This document shows positions 35,070 to 45,300 of a DNA stretch of 64,000 nt, piece by piece; position 1 is the stretch's first letter; every line of letters begins with the position of its first letter. The notes below the pieces were generated by a model. It did no database searches. It saw only the letters and a program-made list of their open reading frames with translations, and had not been told where the DNA came from. The DNA comes from Ridgeia piscesae (taxonomy: Eukaryota; Annelida; Polychaeta; Sabellida; Siboglinidae). The stretch is taken from assembly GCA_025642075.2 (NCBI GenBank), contig JAODUO010000187.1, positions 38,501 to 102,500 on the forward strand, given 5' to 3'. Position numbers and translations under genes: made by a program.

Positions 35070-35217
35070 GGTTGGAGTGCTGGCACAGGGAGTGGATTGT
35101 TTAAGAGCACCACTCGCGACTCTGATAAAGACTGAGGAAGAATCTTCCATCCATGTCAGTTGTGACCAGCTATTTACTGCTAGAGGATATGTCATTTTTA
35201 TTTTATACATTTTCTAG
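35070..35217 (+). CDS. Candidate terminal exon of an unidentified gene
   Basis: A strong acceptor (tctctgtcttgttgcag) at 35069 is followed by an open frame that reads VGVLAQGVDCLRAPLATLIK and on to a TAG at 35217. A second frame (GWSAGTGSGLFKSTTRDSDK, stop) is also open, so the frame is undecided. No family recognised. Confidence 0.2.
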
Positions 35218-35219
35218 TA

Positions 35220-36864
35220 CGACTGCCAGTGCCATCTGGTTGGACTCGAGGACACACCTCACCTGTACACGCCACTGGTGGGTCTGTGATTTCAGGCTTT
35301 GTCTCAGACTGTGTCCAGGAAAGGTACCCTATATATGTAGATGTATGTATACCACATACATGTTCCTCGTGCATATGAACACTTTCTCCTGTTTATTGTT
35401 CAAATTACCAATGCAAACAACGACTCCATGAGTAATAATAACTTCCCGTTGTGGTGAAACACTCCACTGCAATAGAAGGGTGACACACTTTCTTTCAGAA
35501 CCATTTTATTTCCCCAACCAAGAGAGCAGCATTCGAATGAGTTATTAGAAGCTAATATCTGACAATCGGTAGCCTACAATATAACTTTATACAAACACAC
35601 AGAACACCACCACATTTAATACCGACATAACACAGTCAGCACACAGGCACAAACCCACGCGTTGTACAACACTTCAACAAATTACACTGTTCTATATAAA
35701 ACATGAGATTGTTACACAACGACTCAAGCAATCAGAATCTGGGTCAACTTGTCATGATTTGGCTGTTCAATACATCTTCACAATCAACAATTGAACTGGC
35801 AAGCTCTGATTAACTTTGACACATCAGTTAGCATAAATACACAATCAACTTTGGCCATATTAAGTATTGGCAACACACATCTGTATAATAATTGTTATAT
35901 AATATTTCAATACTAATCTTTCAATACTAGTTTGGATACGAACTTGACCACTACTTTGGTGACATGCGCAGAGACTGTTACTCTAGGATTGCGTCCAGTG
36001 GGACGGCTGAAAGATCATCTACACACACAACAAACACCCGTCTCATTTTTTAAACGCTGACAATGTCTGAATACATTTAAGTGTTCAGCTGCAATACAAG
36101 CATGTCTTTTTAAGTTAACTTTCTACTTTGGCAGAGGTAAATACAAAAGGTAAAATCTCACATAGTCCTTTAGGAATGCATAAGGGGTTTTACACTTCTT
36201 CCTAAGAGCAGACCTGTTCAGGCAAACGCCCTCTCGTCTTTGGGACTCTTCACACACACACACATACATGTACAAATTAGTGATTGCTCTCTATATACCA
36301 ATGTTCAACGATGTCTACAATGCAATCATTGAAAACTGAAATTGTGCAAATATAACTGTTTGATGCTCTCACAACATATATGCTACATCAGCATTTAAGC
36401 ACATGCAGTGACAGCCAGAAACATAGTCACACCTGGCTCAAAGCCAAATTGACCTAATTTAAAAGGTAGTAAGATGATTGGATAACAATGCAACCTATTA
36501 CGTTGACATGGTGATACGCCAGGGGTAGGTACACAGTCTGGTGCATCTGTAGTGCGCCGCCTATAGTTGCCAGCCTGTAGTGCCCCACGGGTAGTGCCCA
36601 ATCTGTAGTGCAACATCTGTAACCATCTGCAATCATCTGTGTCTGTCAGTTTCTAGCAGTAACAAATTAACATGAGCTACAAATACATGGAACTTCCTGT
36701 CTTGCTACAAACTGTCCTACTGTTCAGGTATGTTATGAGGAAAACTTCATCAGCACTTCAACAAATGTCAGACAATAAACACAATATACAGAAAATTTAC
36801 ACATCGTGGATCAACGACAGTGATCTCAATCAATGAATCCTGTCAGCCGGTTAGAATGAGTCGT
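35220..36864 (-). other. Probable 3' UTR and flank of the GOPC gene
   Basis: No exon seen. On the minus strand AATAAA occurs at 35510-35505, about 1.35 kb beyond the GOPC stop codon, and could be its polyadenylation signal. Confidence 0.35.
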
Positions 36865-37299
36865 TCAGTATTTCTCCAACTCCTGCACTGGTGGGATGTT
36901 TTTCCCGTTAGTTGCGTTCTCCGCAGTAAGTCTTCTGTTGTCTGCCAGGTGTTCACAAAGGGCGGATTCGGCAAAGGCAGCTGCTGTTGTGGTAGATGTC
37001 GTAGCTGTGCCAATGACTGTTGCGCCCACGTGACTGCCAGGCTTGTGTGTGTCACTGTAAAACACACAACCTCCATGAACTGTTGACACACAATTGTGTC
37101 ACACATCACTGGGTGATGACACAAACATGCAGTCTGCGTCATATAGACTCATTTGAACTTTTTAAGTCGAATTTAAAGACACATCTTTTTAAGGCCGCAT
37201 TTATAAATTACTTGTAGGTTTTTGTCACAATGATTTATTTTAACCGTAATTATAGTTTCCCTAACTATTTTAGTGTATTGTTTTAATATCTAATAAAAT

Positions 37300-37358
<59 letters not shown>

Positions 37359-40300
37359 TATATATATATGTATTTTTAATTAATTATTTATTTTATATAT
37401 TTATTTATTGCTGATAAGTTTAGCTTATACACTATGAGTTTTAGAAACTATATTTATTTATTTATTTATTATCATTTAAACAACTTGACTTTTTAATTGA
37501 TTAGTCATATTTTATACATTTATGTTACAAATGTTGTATGTATGCGCCTCTGAGTAGAAACGTTTTCTGGATATATGGTGCTTTACAAATAAAAATAATA
37601 ATAATTATTATTATTATTATTATTATACAGGCCTGTAACGAAGTACCTTTTTGACAGCTAACGAGTTCGTTATAGGTGTGAGTTTGTTATATATGTCTAT
37701 GACTCCAGGTGGCTCAGTTGTTACGTGATAGATTTTAAACAATTCAACAGGTGTCTATCAGAGGCAAAGCTACTATTTTTGTTGTTGTAACATCACAATC
37801 CACCATCTGTAAAAAGTAATGGAATGCAGAGATGGAGTAATCGTACTCGTGTACTTGTACTCGAGTACGATTTGAGTACTCGTACTCGAGTACGAAGGAA
37901 AGTAATCGTACTCGAGTACATTACCAAAGTAATCGTACTCACGATTACTTCTCACGATTACATTTTTTTCATATGAACAGTTGCAAGCAAATATATTAGA
38001 CAGATAAAAATGGCAATATTAGAAGTAATCTAATAAATGTAATAATAATCAAGGTATTCATTTTCTATTACTGTTGAGAATTTCAGTTAAATAAATATTC
38101 AGTCAGATTTCTCTAATTAATACCTTCTCTTCCCAGAGAAGCAACATCTCCTCACCCTCCTACTTAGTACAAGTTATATTGTGACAGTCCCTGGGAAGCA
38201 CTGCAGGAGATAAACATCCCCTAACATCTTGCTTTGTAATTTTAGAAGCCAGGCCTCAGCCCCACCTGTACTGTTTGCTCTGTCAGTATGGTGTGAATGA
38301 CTGGTCATATTTCCAACATCCAGAATCCTGACTGGGTCTGGGCGGTTAGCTGCTAAGTCCCTGTCTATTATGTTTAATTAAGTGCAAACTGTAAACCTGT
38401 CTAAATCCACAACCATTCTGTGTTTGTCCCATCCAGACATGGGGTCAAATACATTGAAATGTATTTAAATACAAATATTCTTGAGGGATTACAAATACTT
38501 TTTAAATATAAATGTATTTAAATATGAATACATTGAAAAGTATTTCAAATACTTGTTCATATATTTGTCAAATACTTTTCATTTTGTATTACTATGTAGG
38601 TAAAAGAAAAGCAACACATATATTGATACATCTAGTTTATAGGCATAATTAGTGTTTTGCTCATATGATGACAGGCAGACCAGTGCTAGGGAGTATTTTT
38701 ATTGCTAACTGCATCACAGTGACAAATGACTGAAAGAGGTAAAGACCAAAATATATTGTTTGTATGTTAAGCCAGGAGGTCCATAATAATAAAATGCCTA
38801 TGTTGCCCTCAGAAGAGACACTGCTAATCATTGCTATGATGTTGTGTGAAGAAGGCTCAACTTCAAAGTCAGCCAGGAAACCAGAATAACCTGGTGCCAA
38901 ATTGAACCCTGACTAAAGAACAAAAGGGGATATTGACCTATGGTCACTGTTAGGTCCATCCTCTGGCTCTGAGCAAACACAAGTTGTGGTCACTGCAGGG
39001 CCAGGGGGAAGCCTGCCATTAAGTGTCTTCATCAGTAATTAGCACTGTTGGGTGAAGTTGCAGTGCATTAAGGTAATCAGTTTGGCAGGCATTACGTGAC
39101 AGTGAAAAAGAAATGTTGATATTGACAATGTATTTCTAAAAAAATATTTGAACAAGTCAAATACTTTAGGAAAGTATTTAAATACAAATACTTTTAATTC
39201 CTAAACATCAAATACAAATATTTTAAAAAAGTATTTAAATACTTTCAAATACAAATGTATTTGACCCCATGTCTGGACCCATCTGATATACTACTCTTTT
39301 GAATATGCCCCCCTGGTTTTGAAGTGTTGTTATTGTAATGTATTTGATCATATGTATTTGAAATTTTTAAATGCCTCCTATTTGTATTTGATTCAGAAAC
39401 CATAAATTAAATTATTAATCCAGCATTAAATGATTCATCCAATACCTGAGAAAGTCGTCTAATTATTAATAACAATAACACCTGGATAGTGGATAGCAGT
39501 AATCAGTTAGAACATTAGTGACACAACAACACAAAAAGAATGACACCTAGGGATTCCATGAAAGTCGCCTTTATGTTAGAAATAGGATATTCATTAAAGT
39601 AATCATGATAGTAATCATGATTATATTGTAAAGTAATCGTACTTGTACTCGAGTATATTGTAAAGTAATCGTACTCGTACTCCAGTACATTTGTTTTCTG
39701 AGTACTCGTACTCGTACTCATGCATGTTCAAAGTAATCGTACTCGTACTCGAGTACATTTGTATTGTACTCACTCCATCTCTGATGGAATGTAAGAGAAA
39801 CATGTGCCATTTCCAAGCAGACTAAAACACAAACTGTAGTGTGATGGAGGCCATCGTAACTACTTTTTCTGTACAACAGAGACACCAGTTAATTTGTTCT
39901 GAAGAATCCTCTACTGACATGTGTTTGTTTTGCTGCTGGCTGGGGCAAGGGGAGTGGACACAGGGGAGAGGAAATGGGGTTGTGTGATGGGGGAATGGAG
40001 ATGATGGATGGAGATGGGGATGGAGATGGTGAATGGATGTTGGGAGATGAAAATGGGGAGTGGAGATGGGAAGTGGAGATGGGGAGTGGAGAAAACGGGA
40101 TGGGGAGTGGAAATGGAGGAGTGGAGACTGGAGACACAGTGAGACAAGGGGATAGTGACACAGTGTTTGTTCAGTGTTGACAGCTGTGGTAGGATTGGTC
40201 ACTACATGGTCTACCAGAGTGTCATATTGTTCAATGTTGACAGCTGTGGTAGGATTGGTCACTACATGGTCTACCAGAGTGTCATATTGTTCAGTGTTGA

Positions 40301-42299
40301 CAGTTGTGGTAGGATTGGTCACTACATGGTCTACCAGAGTGTCATATTGTTCAGTGTTGACAGTTGTGGTAGGATTGGTCACTACATGGTCTACTAGAGT
40401 GTCATATTGTTCAGTGTTGACAGTTGTGGTAGGATTGGTCACTACATGGTCTACCAGAGTGTCATATTGTTCAGTGTTGACAGTTGTGGTACGATTGGTC
40501 ACTACATGGTCTACTAGAGTGTCATATTGTTCAGTGTTGACAGCTGTGGTAGGATTGGTCACTACATGGTCTACTAGAGTGTCATATTGTTCAGTGTTGA
40601 CAGCTGTGGTAGGATTGGTCACTACATGGTCTACTAGAGTGTCATATTGTTCAGTGTTGACAGCTGTGGTAGGATTGGTCACTACATGGTCTACTAGAGT
40701 GTCATATTGTTCAGTGTTGACAGTTGTGGTAGGATTGGTCACTACATGGTCTACTAGAGTGTCATATTGTTCAGTGTTGACAGTTGTAGTAGGATTGGTC
40801 ACTAGATGGTCTACCAGAGTGTCATATTGTTCAGTGTTGACAGCTGTGGTAGGATTGGTCACTACATGGTCTACTAGAGTGTCATATTGTTCAGTGTTGA
40901 CAGCTGTGGTAGGATTGGTCACTACATGGTCTACTAGAGTGTCATATTGTTCAGTGTTGACAGTTGTGGTAGGATTGGTCACTACATGGTCTACTAGAGT
41001 GTCATATTGTTCAGTGTTGACAGTTGTGGTAGGATTGGTCACTACATGGTCTACTAGAGTGTCATATTGTTCAGTGTTGACAGTTGTGGTAGGATTGGTC
41101 ACTACATGGTCTACTAGAGTGTCATATTGTTCAGTGTTGACAGTTGTGGTAGGATTGGTCACTACATGGTCTACTAGAGTGTCATATTGTTCAGTGTTGA
41201 CAGTTGTGGTAGGATTGGTCACTACATGGTCTACTAGAGTGTCATATTGTTCAGTATTGACAGCTGTGGTAGGATTGGTCACTACATGGTCTACTAGAGT
41301 GTCATATTGTTCAGTGTTGACAGTTGTGGTAGGATTGGTCACTACATGGTCTACTAGAGTGTCATATTGTTCAGTGTTGACAGTTGTGGTAGGATTGGTC
41401 ACTACATGGTCTACTAGAGTGTCATATTGTTCAGTGTTGACAGTTGTGGTACGATTGGTCACTACATGGTCTACTAGAGTGTCATATTGTTCAGTGTTGA
41501 CAGCTGTGGTAGGATTGGTCACTAGATGGTCTACTAGAGTGTCATATTGTTCAGTGTTGACAGTTGTGGTAGGATTGGTCACTAGATGGTCTACCAGAGT
41601 GTCATATTGTTCAGTGTTGACAGCTGTGGTAGGATTGGTCACTACATGGTCTACTAGAGTGTCATATTGTTCAGTATTGACAGCTGTGGTAGGATTGGTC
41701 ACTACATGGTCTACTAGAGTGTCATATTGTTCAGTGTTGACAGTTGTGGTAGGATTGGTCACTACATGGTCTACTAGAGTGTCATATTGTTCAGTGTTGA
41801 CAGTTGTGGTAGGATTGGTCACTACATGGTCTACTAGAGTGTCATATTGTTCAGTATTGACAGTTGTGGTAGGATTGGTCACTACATGGTCTACTAGAGT
41901 GTCATATTGTTCAGTATTGACAGTTGTGGTAGGATTGGTCACTACATGGTCTACTAGAGTGTCATATTGTTCAGTGTTGACAGTTGTGGTAGGATTGGTC
42001 ACTACATGGTCTACTAGAGTGGCATATTCACCTGGCAGACATCTGTGATGTCATCTCAGCAACTTGACTAGTCACAGCTACAGCTGCTTCAGTAGTCACT
42101 GTGGCGGTTGTCATGGTAACTGAGGGTAACGAGTTGAGGACGCCGTTCACCTGGTTACTGTTCTGACTGGGCGGGCTGACGCTGCAGGCGACGACTTCAT
42201 CATATATCCTGTACCTGCTCAACACAACATGTTTATGACTGCTGAGGGAGGTGTGTGATCATGGAAGTGTGTGTGATCAGGGAGGTGCATGATCAAGGA

Positions 42300-42331
<32 letters not shown>

Positions 42332-45300
42332 CACATGCTCGCATGTCGTGCGTGCGTGCTGGTGAACAGGGAGGTGTGTGTGATCAGGGTGGTGTGTGTG
42401 ATCAGGGTGGTGTGTGTGATCAGGGAGGTGTACATGTTTTCAGGGAGGTGTGTGTGAACAGGGAGGTGTGTGTGATCAGGGTGGTGTGTGTGATCAGCGA
42501 TGTGTGTAATCGGGCAGGTGTGTAATCAGGGAGGTGTCTCATCAGGGTGTGATACATTTCAAACTACCAATGCATCGCAGTAGTTGATTCTTACAATGAC
42601 ATGTCATTTCTTCACTTAACTAGACAATCAAGTGAACAGTAACTTCATTTAGTACAGTTTAGCAGTATCCTATTACTAACTGTATTTAGTACAGTTTAGC
42701 AGTATCTATTACTAACTGTATTTAGTACAGTTTAGCAGTATCTATTACTAACTAACTAAAACAGGAGAACTTACCTAAAACCGTTTTCATCCTCGAACAC
42801 TTGATTCTCGTCATCGCTGTCGTCGTCAGGGGCAACAAACACGACCTCCAGAACAATGTCACCTTGCTGAAACGTACAAAAGTAACACACTGTCACAAAG
42901 TCTCACTCTCATACCAAGATGTGCATTCCTTATAACATGAGTTTAGAACAATTTTTGTTTAGCAATTTCAGCAGTGAAAGTTATGGAACACAGTGTAGGC
43001 TACAGAAAATGTCGGACGTGGCTAGAAGCAAATGCACTGGAACCAATATCTAAATTTAATTTTGTCATGTTTCAGGTCTGAAAATGAAAGTGCAGAAATA
43101 TAATCCAATTGTTTATGTTGTCAGTGCCACAGTCATACAACTAGACAAAACAGTTTTCTCACATTTACACCACATTCACAGGATTGAAGGAGACACCTGT
43201 TGTTGTGACAAGATGTCAACCTCTCCTGTACTTAGACATACCTGTTGTGACAAGATGTCAACCTCTCCTGTACTCAGACATACCTGTTGTGACAAGACGT
43301 CAACAGCGTCTGTGTGTTTTGTGTCGCGGAGGTCGATGCCGTTGACAGAGAGGATGGCGTCCCCCACATACAGACCTCCGCACCGATCCGCCGGCTGATG
43401 CTCGTGAATCTCAGAGATCAGGATTGGCACACCATGCTCCTTGCCCCCCTACATCAACAATAATCAACCTTACTTAATGTGGCACAGGATGGTTGCAATA
43501 TCAGGGTTGGGCTCATGAGTATGTGTACTTGCATTTCCTCTCTTACATTTCATCAAGTGATTTTCACTTGACAGAAGTGAACACTTGACAGATGTGAACA
43601 TTTGACAGAAGTGAACACTTGTCATGCATGTCATGTATTGTGGAGGTAATTTCACAGTGACCTCAGCTATCAGTTATTATTGCTTTGACGTGAATTAATT
43701 CTTCCAGAAACGCAGGTTAGTTTCTGGTTAGTATCGTTTTAAAGTACGAGAGTTTCTGGGCAATCTACATGGCGTCTGAACTGCCTGTCTTCACAACTAT
43801 TTCTGCTACCTCAATGGTTGTAATAATGTTGGACAGAATTTAATGTTTCATTCAGTATTGTCGCTTATACAAAGTGTCATTACTTTAAAACCTAAAACTC
43901 TAAAATTATTTACACTTACCAATGTGTTTACTACAAAACAAAAATTAAACAAATAAGGAGCAAAATTAATAAAATTTGTAGGTGATGAAATGCTTGTTCT
44001 ACCAAATGTATACCATTGTTGGCAATGTACCCGAGCATTAAAAATGTAAGCATGCACAATACTGTTAATTAACATTTTAAATACTAGTTGTGACATTCCT
44101 ACCGTGATGGACATGCCGAGACCTTCATCAGGGTGTTTGTGCAGGTGTACACTGCGTATCTCCCCTATGCCCTGTCTGCGCTTCAGGCCCTGTCTGTCCT
44201 GTGCCACAGAAACATCCATCTTTGAGCACGTATAATACACAATCTTTTATACACATACAGGCTAACATATCCAGTAACTGTTTTATTGTACCGCACCACA
44301 CTGCACGGCACTGCACTCCTTGTGGCACATTACTAGTTCACTGCACTGTTACATTTATAGTTGTTTTTCCGCTGGGTAGAAAGGTATTTCTGCCTCGCAG
44401 AAACTCTTTCTGCCTCGCGGAAACTCTTTCTGCCTCGCAGAAACTGCAACAATAGAAAGTACATGACACTGATTTGTCCGTTTTTTGACGGATGAAAAAT
44501 GAGTATGTTGAAAGGTGATTTGCAGTGAAGGTAACCAGTGTTGGGGGGCATTACATGTGATTGTGAAAAAGGAATGTCAATATTGATTAGCCAAATGTAA
44601 ACATTTTGGGAGTTTCTGCCCTTATGGAAGAAACCAGGGGAAAAAGGTATTTCTGCCGCCCGGTTAGAAAGTATTTCTGCTGAACGGTTTCTGCCGAATT
44701 GTACCAACCCTGGTCACACAGGTACTAAGATGACCCAGTGACACAGGTATGAAGATGACACAGTGACAGCTTACAAGGGTGATGACACAGGTAGTATGCT
44801 GACACAGTGACAGGTGAGAAGGGTGGCGACACCGGTACTAACATGACCCCCAGGCATGGGTAGACGTCTGTTGGTGATACGGCCGCGACACGCCCTGATG
44901 ACTGTCTTGTGTCGGTGCAGGTGGATCTCTGCCTCCAGCTGGTTCCACAACTTGTCATGTTCAATGCCCTTCATGTCACGTCCCAGTAGCTGAATCTGCT
45001 GGATCCTGCACACCACAGTCAGTGTCACTTGACATGTCAATCAGTGTCATTCGACATGTCAATCTGAGTCACTCGACATGTCATCAAAGTCACGACAAAC
45101 ACGCCAGTAATACAGGGTGACTAAAAGAATTCACTAAGGCCCACAATACGCCAGGCGTTACGTGGAGAGTTTGGGTTAAGGTGATCACATGTCAGAAACA
45201 GCTACAGTGGCACCACCTAGTAAGTGACACAGACACATGTGAAATTATGCAAATTGATTCCAATAATTCTGGAAACCCCACACTGGTACAGGGGTGGGAT

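Noticed and set aside
42028..42030. TGA as the natural GOPC stop codon
   Set aside because: It overlaps a good donor (CCAG|gtgaat), and a phase-compatible terminal exon with a good acceptor exists at 37054-36865. Kept as an alternative end.
39822..42048. Very long open frames (over 600 codons) on both strands
   Set aside because: They result from a 60-bp unit, a multiple of three without stops in those frames. The frames are not linked to splice sites and overlap on both strands.
43502..44712. Inverted CAGGGTTGG / CCAACCCTG pair suggesting a hAT element
   Set aside because: No target duplication, homology stops after nine bases, and GOPC exon 5 lies between them.
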